Below, one piece after another: positions 1-6,067 of a stretch of 6,814 nt of DNA. The notes beneath the pieces are model-generated. The model saw only the letters and a list, made by a program, of their open reading frames with translations. It had not been told where the DNA came from and did no database searches. This DNA is from Anaerolineales bacterium UBA1136 (GTDB taxonomy: Bacteria; Chloroflexota; Anaerolineae; Anaerolineales; UBA11657), in the NCBI GenBank assembly GCA_002311455.1, contig DCAJ01000022.1, forward strand, positions 30,677-37,490, in the 5' to 3' direction. The position numbers were made by a program, and so were the translations under genes. Every line of letters begins with the position of its first letter. Position 1 is the stretch's first letter.

Positions 1-426
1 GAAGAAGGTGTTACTGTATTGCAATCACCTGAAATGCCGACAGCAGCTATGGATTCTATAGAATCAGTTGGCATAGATATCACCACACCAGAACTGCCCC
101 CAGGCAATCCCGACGACGGTGAAGCCCTAACAGTTTCACTAGGTTGCACAGCATGTCACATTCAGACAGAGGTCGGACCAGCATGGCTGGCTGAAAATAA
201 CCCTGAAGGCAAGGGGGTTGGCACCAGAGCTGGTGAGCGCATCCTTGTTTCCGATTACACTGGCGCCGCGACTACGGCCGAGCAATACCTGCGTGAATCA
301 ATAGTTCGCACCAACGACTATGTGGTCGAGGGATATGAACCTGATATTATGGTCGCGACATATGGAGAGCAACTGACTAAACAGAACTTATCAGACATCA
401 TTTCACATCTAATGACTCTGAAATAA
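1..426 (+). CDS. c-type cytochrome, C-terminal part (5' end outside window)
   Basis: The reading frame is open from the first base to a TAA at 424-426, so the gene very likely begins upstream. A TTG at 19 could be read as a start, but no Shine-Dalgarno precedes it and the frame continues to its left. An acidic, proline-rich stretch of about 40 residues looks like a linker. A class I cytochrome c domain follows, with heme motif CTACH (Cys codons 145-147 and 154-156, His 157-159). A downstream segment EPDIMVATYGEQLT carries a plausible Met axial ligand, and the protein ends in the helix SDIISHLMTLK. This C-terminal pattern resembles small monoheme domains of respiratory chains, including those fused to cytochrome oxidase subunit II, but the partner domain cannot be seen. 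The heme domain would face the outside of the membrane and transfer electrons. It is a likely client of the Ccm operon that follows. The heme domain is firm; the identity of the whole protein is not. Confidence 0.8.
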   Translation, partial: EEGVTVLQSPEMPTAAMDSIESVGIDITTPELPPGNPDDGEALTVSLGCTACHIQTEVGPAWLAENNPEGKGVGTRAGERILVSDYTGAATTAEQYLRESIVRTNDYVVEGYEPDIMVATYGEQLTKQNLSDIISHLMTLK

Positions 427-601
427 GTAGTTTCCCCCAAGCTCATAGTTATCATTAATTGATGATCGGCATAATATATTTAAATTTTTGTTGGTCTTTT
501 ATTACATGTTATTAACAGTATTAAGTTAAAGTTACATTCTAATAATATAAAAGGTACAAAAACCTTGTGTTCATCAGGTACAATTAAGTAACTTATATAT
601 T
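427..601 (+). promoter_or_regulatory. AT-rich intergenic leader, probable ccm operon promoter region
   Basis: This 175-nt gap is the longest non-coding stretch and lies directly before the operon, so the promoter is expected here. A weak sigma70-like pair is TTAAGT (521-526), 16 nt, TAATAT (543-548); a weaker alternative is TTGTTG (488-493), 16 nt, TATTAA (510-515). Neither matches consensus well. Other structure: a tandem hexamer AAGTTA-AAGTTA (523-534), a direct repeat AGGTACAA (552-559 and 576-583), and a small 5-bp hairpin AAGGT/ACCTT (551-566). No convincing Rho-independent terminator for the cytochrome gene is present, so read-through into ccmE is possible. Confidence 0.3.
552..583 (+). 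repeat. 8-bp direct repeat AGGTACAA in the ccmE leader
   Basis: AGGTACAA occurs at 552-559 and again at 576-583, a 24-nt period, just upstream of the ccmE start. The first copy is part of a small hairpin (AAGGT 551-555 with ACCTT 562-566, six-base loop). A related AGGTAC is present right after the ccmE stop (1119-1124). The repeat is short and the DNA AT-rich, so chance is a real possibility. An operator role is only inference. Confidence 0.25.
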
Positions 602-1117
602 ATGACTTCATACAATAACACTACAGCACAATCAAATTATCAGCGCAGGAAATTTCTGTTAGGTGGTTTCTTGATATTGAGCGCAATCATATATCTTATT
701 GTCAGCACGACTCAAAGCACCAGTAGATACTATTACACAGTGGATGAGCTAGTAATCGAGCAAACAGCTGCTATAGGAGAGAACGTCCGCATCTCCGGAG
801 CAGTAATAGGAGATTCGATTCGCTATGACGCAGATGATTTAAAATTGGATTTCACAGTGGCGCATGTTCCTGGTGACTCAGATGAGATTGTGGCTAAGGG
901 TGGTCTTGCTAGAGTACTGCATGAAGCTATCGCAAACCCAAACCAATCACGCCTTAGTGTATCCTACCAAGGTCCAATGCCTGACTTGCTGAGAGACGAG
1001 GCCCAAGCAATTATGGATGGGCATTTGAACGAAGATAATGTTTTCGTGGCTGACACACTACTACTAAAATGCCCAACAAAATACGAAGACGAATTACCAG
1101 GTCAGACCAACAATTGA
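602..1117 (+). CDS. ccmE: CcmE, periplasmic heme chaperone (Cys-type, CxxxY)
   Basis: CcmE carries heme from the CcmABC(D) complex to the CcmF ligase outside the membrane. The protein has 171 residues: a short basic N-terminus (QRRK), one membrane anchor at about residues 18-36, then an OB-fold beta-barrel. Family landmarks are YYYTVDEL (43-50), VRISGAVIGDSI (62-73), GPMPDLLRDEAQAIMDGHL (124-142) and the C-terminal heme site. That site reads LLKCPTKYE: Cys157 (codon 1070-1072) stands where classical CcmE has the heme-binding His, and Tyr161 keeps the axial-ligand spacing, giving CxxxY instead of HxxxY. About 25 extra residues lie between the two central strands (roughly 91-116) compared with E. 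coli CcmE. ATG 602 is the best start although no Shine-Dalgarno is visible upstream. It is the first gene of the operon. Family assignment is secure. Confidence 0.95.
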   Translation: MTSYNNTTAQSNYQRRKFLLGGFLILSAIIYLIVSTTQSTSRYYYTVDELVIEQTAAIGENVRISGAVIGDSIRYDADDLKLDFTVAHVPGDSDEIVAKGGLARVLHEAIANPNQSRLSVSYQGPMPDLLRDEAQAIMDGHLNEDNVFVADTLLLKCPTKYEDELPGQTNN

Positions 1118-1145
1118 CAGGTACTAGTAGTTACTAGAAAACCTG
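1118..1145 (+). other. Stem-loop between ccmE and ccmF
   Basis: Directly after the ccmE stop there is a two-part inverted repeat. The outer stem is CAGGT (1118-1122) with ACCTG (1141-1145). The inner stem is CTAGT (1124-1128) with ACTAG (1133-1137) around a 4-nt loop AGTT; the inner repeat is symmetric over 14 nt (CTAGTA-GT-TACTAG). An asymmetric internal loop (A1123 versus A1138-A1140) separates the stems, so ten base pairs can form. No T-run follows, so this is not a standard Rho-independent terminator. It could protect or define an mRNA end, or tune ccmF relative to ccmE; that is inference. Confidence 0.45.
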
Positions 1146-1162
1146 TATGAACTACTTCTTCA

Positions 1163-3211
1163 ATGATTGTTAACCTTGGATATACTGCGCTGCTGCTAGC
1201 ATTAATATGCTCGCTTTATTCCATAGTATCAGCCAGAGTATATATAAATACTAACAGATATCAGTGGGTTGACTCAGCACGTAATGCAGTAATAGCTGTC
1301 TGGTTTCTTCTTACATTGGCATGTCTTAGCCTTGTCTACCTTCTAACTAACGAACATTTTGAGATCGAATATGTGGCTAGTGTATCGAGCCGAGCAATGC
1401 CTTGGTACCTAAAAGCAACTGCACTTTGGGGAGGACAAGCTGGAAGTTTGCTATTCTGGTCTTGGTTAATGTCAACTTACACTGGAGTAGTAATGCTACG
1501 AGACTGGAGTAAAGAGCGTGACATGCAGCCCTATATAATCACTGCAAGCATGCTTACTCTTGCTTTCTTTATTAGCTTGAATGCGTTTGTAGAAAACCCA
1601 TTTAATGTACTCTGGATTGACTCCTTTGGCAATATCACTGCCTCCGTAATGAGACCAAATGCAAATCTCATGTTCACTCCAAAAGATGGGGCAGGATTGA
1701 ATCCTCTCCTGCGTCATCCTGGAATGATTATTCATCCTCCAATGCTTTATCTCGGTTTCGTAGGTTTTATAATCCCCTACAGTTTCGCCATAGGTGCACT
1801 TGCGGTTGGACGCACCGATAGTGTCTGGATACGAGCGACACGTCGCTGGACTCTTGTTGCATGGCTATTTCTATCTCTAGGACTTTTGTTGGGTGGTCGT
1901 TGGGCTTACGATGTGCTGGGATGGGGTGGTTACTGGGGATGGGACCCAGTAGAGATAGCTGCTCTTATGCCTTGGTTAACTGGAACAGCCTTTTTACATT
2001 CTGTAATTATCCAAGAAAAACATGGCATGTTTAAACGGTGGAATATGATATTAATAATACTGACTTATGCATTGGTGATTTTTGGGACATTTCTTACCAG
2101 ATCGGGGGTATTATCCTCTGTTCATGCCTTTGCCCAAAGTTCAATAGGTCCTCTGTTTTTTATGTTCATAACGATCACATTTACTATTTCATTAGTACTA
2201 CTGTTTCGTGGTTGGGAAACTCTAGGCTCCAGTAAAACCCTTACAAGTTGGCTATCGCGCGAAGGATTGTTCCTGCTCAATAATTTGCTTTTCATGGGAA
2301 TATTAGTCGCTTGCTTTTGGGGAGTAATCTATCCACTGATATCGGAAATAATAACAGGACAAAAAGTCACCGTAGGACCGCCGTTTTATGAGCGCACCAC
2401 CGGACCACAATTCGCCGCATTATTGTTCCTGATGGGAATAGTACCTTTAGTAGCATGGCGTATCACCACTGTAAATAGGCTGGGTCACCTAATATGGAAG
2501 CCAACAATAATATCTTTAGTAGTACCCATAATTTCTATGATTTCAGGAGTAATGAATTTTGCAGCCTTACTAAGCCTCTGGCTAGCAAGCCTAGTGTTTT
2601 GTGTAACCATATACGAGTTCTATCGCGGAGCTATCGCGCGAAGCAAATCTAGCGGTAATAATTTTTACGTTGCGCTGTGGCTCCTGATATCTAGAAATCG
2701 TCGCCGTTATGGAGGATATATAGTTCACCTCGGGGTCGTATTTATGGCAGTTGGAATTATTGGGGTTGAAATGTTCCAGACTGAAACCCAAGGCACTTTA
2801 GCTCTTGGCGAACGAATGCACTTAGGTGAATACTCATTAGTTTACAGAGATTTGACAGAATTTTCGGCAAACGATGGACGTGTTGTAACACGGGCAACAC
2901 TAACAGTGTACAAGAACAACAAAGCTATTGGTAAATTAGAACCGCAACGTGATTATTACAAAGATAGCATGCAGAGAATGACTATTCCGGATATTTACAG
3001 CACCTTGGAAGGAGATCTATACGTTTTACTAATTGACTGGAAGCCTGTTGGCCTTCAACAGGCCACTTTTAAGGTCTATCTTAATCCTCTGATTAACTGG
3101 ATATGGATAGGTGGATTTGGCTTCATACTTGGCACATTGGTAGCTACCTGGCCTGACCAGCGTGATAGAGACATACTAACAAACAATAAATCATTCGCAC
3201 AGCCCTTATGA
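1163..3211 (+). CDS. ccmF: CcmF, WWD-domain cytochrome c heme ligase
   Basis: CcmF takes heme from holo-CcmE and attaches it to the CxxCH motif of apocytochromes on the outer face of the membrane. It belongs to the heme-handling protein family. The 682-residue polytopic protein (E. coli about 647) has the tryptophan-rich WWD motif WGGYWGWDPVE at 254-264. The four histidines known to bind heme in the family are recognisable: His191 in HPPMLY and His321 in TRSGVLSSVHAFAQ (external pair), His279 in LTGTAFLHS and His522 in RYGGYIVHLG (membrane pair). The first three are shifted by a constant 18 residues from E. coli His173, His303 and His261. A soluble segment (about 538-640) precedes the last membrane helix. 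ATG 1163 starts a hydrophobic N-terminus; no clear Shine-Dalgarno is present. A 9-codon-long ATG frame (1147-1173) overlaps the start out of frame and is probably meaningless. Confidence 0.97.
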   Translation: MIVNLGYTALLLALICSLYSIVSARVYINTNRYQWVDSARNAVIAVWFLLTLACLSLVYLLTNEHFEIEYVASVSSRAMPWYLKATALWGGQAGSLLFWSWLMSTYTGVVMLRDWSKERDMQPYIITASMLTLAFFISLNAFVENPFNVLWIDSFGNITASVMRPNANLMFTPKDGAGLNPLLRHPGMIIHPPMLYLGFVGFIIPYSFAIGALAVGRTDSVWIRATRRWTLVAWLFLSLGLLLGGRWAYDVLGWGGYWGWDPVEIAALMPWLTGTAFLHSVIIQEKHGMFKRWNMILIILTYALVIFGTFLTRSGVLSSVHAFAQSSIGPLFFMFITITFTISLVLLFRGWETLGSSKTLTSWLSREGLFLLNNLLFMGILVACFWGVIYPLISEIITGQKVTVGPPFYERTTGPQFAALLFLMGIVPLVAWRITTVNRLGHLIWKPTIISLVVPIISMISGVMNFAALLSLWLASLVFCVTIYEFYRGAIARSKSSGNNFYVALWLLISRNRRRYGGYIVHLGVVFMAVGIIGVEMFQTETQGTLALGERMHLGEYSLVYRDLTEFSANDGRVVTRATLTVYKNNKAIGKLEPQRDYYKDSMQRMTIPDIYSTLEGDLYVLLIDWKPVGLQQATFKVYLNPLINWIWIGGFGFILGTLVATWPDQRDRDILTNNKSFAQPL

Positions 3212-3213
3212 AT

Positions 3214-3236
3214 GACATATGACCAAACATTATGTC
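3214..3236 (+). other. Stem-loop between ccmF and ccmH
   Basis: Three nucleotides after the ccmF stop, GACATATG (3214-3221) can pair with CATTATGTC (3228-3236), leaving one bulged T at 3230 and a loop ACCAAA (3222-3227). This gives an eight-base-pair stem of moderate stability. The sequence after it (CCAGCATTTAAG) has no T-run, so termination by the intrinsic mechanism is unlikely. Its place at the second gene junction parallels the stem-loop after ccmE. Confidence 0.4.
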
Positions 3237-3272
3237 CCAGCATTTAAGTTGTAAAAGGATTAGGCTCAGTAC

Positions 3273-3764
3273 ATGGTAAAAACATGGGTCACGAGACAAT
3301 TCTTGTTTAGTATGTTTGTAACATGTATGTTGTTTGGCAGCCTTGGTAATGTTTTAGCTCAAGACAACAGTCCAACTGACGACGAGGTTAACGCAATTAG
3401 CAAGCAATTGTACTGCCCAGTATGTGAAAGTATTCCTCTAGACGCATGCGGTACTCAAGCATGTATTCAATGGCGAGATACTATACGCGAAAAGCTATCT
3501 GCCGGATGGTCTGAGGAAGAAATAAAGCAGTATTTTTCCAACCAATACGGTGTACGAGTGCTAGCAGAACCGCCAATTAAGGGGTTCAATAAACTTCTGT
3601 GGTATCTACCACCATTCAGTCTTCTAATAGGCTCATTGCTCGTGATACGATTGCTGGCTAAGACGCGCACAAACTTAAATACGCTGGATAGCGGAATATC
3701 TAATATAGACAATGCAGACCGTTATGTAGACAGGATAGAGAACGAGCTCAAACAATGGGAATGA
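3273..3764 (+). CDS. ccmH: CcmH, cytochrome c biogenesis thiol-redox protein with four cysteines
   Basis: CcmH (CcmL/CycL family) is a membrane-anchored thiol oxidoreductase that handles the CxxCH cysteines of apocytochrome together with CcmG before heme ligation. The 163-residue protein has a signal peptide (about 1-29, ending VLA-QD), the family motif LYCPVC (Cys48, Cys51; LRCxxC in proteobacteria), a three-helix domain with the hallmark EEEIKQYFSNQYGVRVL and AEPP, then LLWYLPP leading into a C-terminal membrane helix (about 108-128). About 35 polar residues follow. Two additional cysteines, Cys59 and Cys64 (DACGTQAC), sit on the first helix just after the active motif where most CcmH proteins have SIADSxA-type sequence; they may form a second disulfide. 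ATG 3273 gives a proper signal peptide; AAAAGGA upstream at 3253-3259 is a distant, weak Shine-Dalgarno. The 3' end overlaps ccmG. Confidence 0.92.
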   Translation: MVKTWVTRQFLFSMFVTCMLFGSLGNVLAQDNSPTDDEVNAISKQLYCPVCESIPLDACGTQACIQWRDTIREKLSAGWSEEEIKQYFSNQYGVRVLAEPPIKGFNKLLWYLPPFSLLIGSLLVIRLLAKTRTNLNTLDSGISNIDNADRYVDRIENELKQWE

Positions 3765-4330
3765 GCAGGATCAATTCAACAAAAACCAGTCCCTCTTATA
3801 GTATTATCCGACATGCAAAAGATAAATTGGGGCAGATTGCTGTATGGACATTGCTTGCAACATTGTTAGTTTTTCTTGCAATTAAGTTGTTCCAATCGAG
3901 TCTCGGTCCAGTTAGATCAGGAACACCACCTGACTTCACGCTGACAACTTTCAGTGGCCAAACATATACTCTCTCAGAACTCAAAGGACAAATTGTAATC
4001 GTCAATTTCTGGGCTTCCTGGTGCGATCCATGCAAAGCAGAAGCTGCTGACCTGGAGATGATATGGCACGACTACAAGGATAGAGATGTGTTATTGTTAG
4101 GTATAGATTACGCAGATACCAAAGACGAAGCTCTAACTTATTTGAGTACATGGAACATTACTTACCCAAATGGTCCAGATGTTGGCACAAGAATCTCGCA
4201 ATCATATCGCATAAGGGGAGTGCCAGAGACATACATTGTGACACAGGATGGGTTGCTCGCTAAATCATTCATAGGACCGACCAGCTACGAAAACATAGCG
4301 GTTATTTTGGAAGCACTACTAGACAAATAA
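3755..4330 (+). CDS. ccmG: CcmG/DsbE-like membrane-anchored thioredoxin
   Basis: This thiol:disulfide oxidoreductase passes reducing equivalents to CcmH and/or apocytochrome outside the membrane; ResA/TlpA are close relatives. The 191-residue protein has a polar N-terminus, one membrane anchor (about 26-48) and a thioredoxin fold of the TlpA/ResA class. Features seen: PDFTLTTFSGQ (59-69), VIVNFWASWC leading to the active site WCDPC (Cys90, Cys93), GIDYAD (116-121), and the cis-proline loop GVPETY (Pro157). The acidic Asp-Pro between the cysteines is in keeping with a reducing CcmG (WCEPC/WCxPC types). ATG 3755 overlaps ccmH by 10 nt; ATG 3761, two codons later, gives the classical ATGA overlap with the ccmH stop and is equally credible. 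Either way translation is probably coupled to ccmH. The CcmG role rests mainly on operon position, since the domain alone cannot separate CcmG from ResA. Confidence 0.9.
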   Translation: MGMSRINSTKTSPSYSIIRHAKDKLGQIAVWTLLATLLVFLAIKLFQSSLGPVRSGTPPDFTLTTFSGQTYTLSELKGQIVIVNFWASWCDPCKAEAADLEMIWHDYKDRDVLLLGIDYADTKDEALTYLSTWNITYPNGPDVGTRISQSYRIRGVPETYIVTQDGLLAKSFIGPTSYENIAVILEALLDK

Positions 4331-4337
4331 TTCAACC

Positions 4338-4625
4338 ATGGATTTACTTTTTCTCATACTTAATCTTACATTGATTATTATAGTAATACTGTTTGTGATT
4401 AAACCATTCTTTGTATCTGAGAGCCCAACGGTAGATACACTTAGCAGCAGGTACGATTTGCAAGAAAGACACACTAGGTTAATTGAATCTTTGTACGATC
4501 TTGATCTTGATCATAGTACAGGCAAAGTCACCGATGCGGATTACGCAACTGTTCGTAGAGACATCATAGGCGAAGGCATTGATATACTTCATCAAATAGA
4601 TGATGCGGAACACATTGATTCTTAA
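4338..4625 (+). CDS. Small membrane-anchored CcmI-like protein
   Basis: A 95-residue protein with an N-terminal membrane helix (about 3-24, outside-to-inside orientation not certain) followed by a basic-acidic helical segment. The pattern LIESLYDLDLDHSTGKVT, then DADYATVRRD (48-75), matches the family pattern L-x-E-L-x-x-D-x-x-x-G-K-[IV]-x-x-x-D-Y that marks the first soluble part of CcmI/CycH, where it follows a membrane helix. It lies between ccmG and ccmA, 7 nt after ccmG, where a CcmI-type apocytochrome-binding subunit is expected. It lacks the TPR domain of proteobacterial CcmI and has no cysteines, so the zinc ribbon that I recall in similar short Chloroflexota proteins is also absent. 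The likely role is an assembly or scaffold subunit of the CcmF/H ligation complex, which is inference. No strong Shine-Dalgarno is visible; coupling to ccmG is likely. Confidence 0.7.
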   Translation: MDLLFLILNLTLIIIVILFVIKPFFVSESPTVDTLSSRYDLQERHTRLIESLYDLDLDHSTGKVTDADYATVRRDIIGEGIDILHQIDDAEHIDS

Positions 4626-4660
4626 AGAGGTAAGACCGAAAATCCGAAACATCAACAGAT

Positions 4661-5359
4661 ATGATTAATATCAAGTCTGTTTCCAAATCTTTTGATATGA
4701 AACCAGTGCTAAGAGACATAACTTTAGACATAGCACCTGGAGAATTTACTGCACTGGTTGGTCCCAACGGATCAGGCAAAACCACTCTATTACGTATAAT
4801 AGCTACATTGCTACGCCCCAATACCGGCCAAGTGACCGTAGCTGGACTTAATCTAGATACTAGAGCCCATGCAGTACGTCAGCTGCTTGGAGTAGTCGCC
4901 CACCAAACTCTACTTTATGACAACTTGACTGCACATGAAAACCTGCTTTTTTATGCACGCCTATACAACATCAGTGATTACGCGGAGCGTATAAGTATGG
5001 TGCTCAATAAGGTAGATTTAACTGACTGGAAAGACACATTAGTACGTACATTCTCACATGGAATGCAACAAAGATTATCAATCGCAAGAGCCATACTACA
5101 TAAGCCTAGGGTGATTCTATTCGATGAGCCGCACACCGGCCTAGATCAAAAAGCCTCTATCAGATTAGATGAAATTCTTCAGTCGACAGCGGCGTCAGGC
5201 AATACCGTGCTGATGATTACACATGATTTAAAACATGCTTTATCATTAAGTGACAAAGTAGCTGTTCTCCACAAGGGTCAAATAGCATATCATGGGCGCA
5301 CTACCGATCTGTCAATTGATGCATTCGCAAATCAATACCATGAAATCATTAACGCATAA
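4661..5359 (+). CDS. ccmA: CcmA, ABC transporter ATPase of the heme-release complex
   Basis: CcmA is the cytoplasmic ATPase of CcmABCD; ATP hydrolysis drives release of holo-CcmE from CcmC. The 232-residue protein is a full-length ABC domain: Walker A GPNGSGKTT (34-42), Q-loop HQTLLYD (Gln82), signature FSHGMQQRLS (131-140), Walker B VILFDEP (151-157) with catalytic Glu156, D-loop GLD (160-162) and H-loop His188 (ITHDL). The signature deviates from LSGGQ (SHGMQ); variants of the type SxGMxQR are common in ABC-2-like exporters, so it should still be active. ATG 4661 follows a 35-nt gap; the only purine-rich element, AGAGG at 4626-4630, is too far away to serve it, and an in-frame stop at 4631 excludes a longer protein. 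The CcmA assignment, as opposed to a general ABC-2 ATPase, rests on the adjoining ccmB and ccmC. Confidence 0.93.
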   Translation: MINIKSVSKSFDMKPVLRDITLDIAPGEFTALVGPNGSGKTTLLRIIATLLRPNTGQVTVAGLNLDTRAHAVRQLLGVVAHQTLLYDNLTAHENLLFYARLYNISDYAERISMVLNKVDLTDWKDTLVRTFSHGMQQRLSIARAILHKPRVILFDEPHTGLDQKASIRLDEILQSTAASGNTVLMITHDLKHALSLSDKVAVLHKGQIAYHGRTTDLSIDAFANQYHEIINA

Positions 5360-6056
5360 TAGCAACGATCACCTTCCAAAAACAGGTCAGTATTGGCGAG
5401 TAGTAAAAACAATCGTCTGGAAAGATCTGAACATTGAAATACGGCAGAAAACTCTCGTCAGCGCGCTGTTGATTTTCTCTTTCATGGTAACACTTATTTT
5501 TACCTTTGCTCTAGAGTTGGATAAATCTACTAGAGAGAACGTTGCTATTGGTGTGCTCTGGGTAACTTTTGTGTTCTCATCTACGTTAGGTCTGAATCAA
5601 ACATTTGCTTATGAAAAAGACCGAGGCTCGCTAGAAGGTATGCTTCTGTCACCAATTGACTATACCGCTATATTTATTGGCAAATTCATTAGTACGTATA
5701 TTTTCGTGGTAATAGTAGAAATAATAGTTATTCCTATGTTTTACATTCTATATGGTATCCCATTATTTTCTCCAGTATTCTTACTCATAGTATTACTTGG
5801 ATCCTTCGGATACACTTTAGTAGGAACTTTATTGGCAACCATAGCAATGAGAACACGGGCACGCGAAATCATGCTACCAATTCTACTGTTCCCTGTATCA
5901 ATGCCAATAGTAATAGCAGCTGTACAATGCAGCAACGCAATAATATCTGGAGCTAATTGGGGTCAGTTCTCCAGTGCCTTTAATATAGTGGTAGTTTACG
6001 ATATAATATTTCTCGGGGTAGCAATAATGACGTTTGATTACCTAATACAGGAGTAA
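5340..6056 (+). CDS. ccmB: CcmB, membrane permease subunit of the Ccm ABC complex
   Basis: CcmB pairs with CcmA and CcmC in the membrane complex that loads and releases heme-CcmE. The 238-residue protein starts with the family's cytoplasmic segment VVKTIVWKDLNIEIRQ and then has about six membrane helices (around 38-58, 68-88, 110-134, 143-167, 178-198, 210-232). Typical CcmB sequence includes FAYEKDRGSLEGMLLSP (89-105) and LPILLFPVSMPIVIAAV (179-195). ATG 5340 is chosen: it overlaps the end of ccmA by 20 nt and leaves a family-like N-terminus. The upstream in-frame ATG at 5292 would add 16 residues with no family character and deepen the overlap to 68 nt. Neither start has a clear Shine-Dalgarno, so translation probably depends on coupling to ccmA. 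The length is slightly above the usual 220 or so, through a longer N-terminus. Confidence 0.93.
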   Translation: MKSLTHNSNDHLPKTGQYWRVVKTIVWKDLNIEIRQKTLVSALLIFSFMVTLIFTFALELDKSTRENVAIGVLWVTFVFSSTLGLNQTFAYEKDRGSLEGMLLSPIDYTAIFIGKFISTYIFVVIVEIIVIPMFYILYGIPLFSPVFLLIVLLGSFGYTLVGTLLATIAMRTRAREIMLPILLFPVSMPIVIAAVQCSNAIISGANWGQFSSAFNIVVVYDIIFLGVAIMTFDYLIQE

Positions 6057-6067
6057 ACAAGACTAAT

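Noticed and set aside
440..492. Possible Rho-independent terminator after the cytochrome gene
   Set aside because: The best stem (ATCA/TGAT around 450-462) has only four A/T-rich pairs, and the T-run at 485-489 is about 20 nt away from it.
1147..1173. Mini-ORF MNYFFNDC overlapping the ccmF start
   Set aside because: It has eight codons, no ribosome binding site and no regulatory amino acid pattern; chance is the simplest explanation.
1496..1735. Minus-strand open frame of 79 codons
   Set aside because: It lies opposite the conserved ccmF coding sequence, shows no family features, and is a shadow frame. The minus-strand frames at 2591-2791, 3467-3712, 3796-4035, 4564-4821 and 5741-5935 are rejected for the same reason.
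2038..2235. Plus-strand 65-codon frame inside ccmF
   Set aside because: It is out of frame with ccmF across the conserved heme-ligand region, so it is a by-product of the real gene.
5292..5339. Upstream ATG as the start of ccmB
   Set aside because: It would add 16 residues without family similarity and lies deep in ccmA; ATG 5340 at the ccmA end fits CcmB better.
4661..6056. Generic ABC-2 drug or polysaccharide exporter for the ATPase and permease pair
   Set aside because: The permease has CcmB-type sequence (KDRGSLEGMLLSP, FPVSMPIVIAAV) and both genes are enclosed by ccmG/CcmI-like and ccmC.
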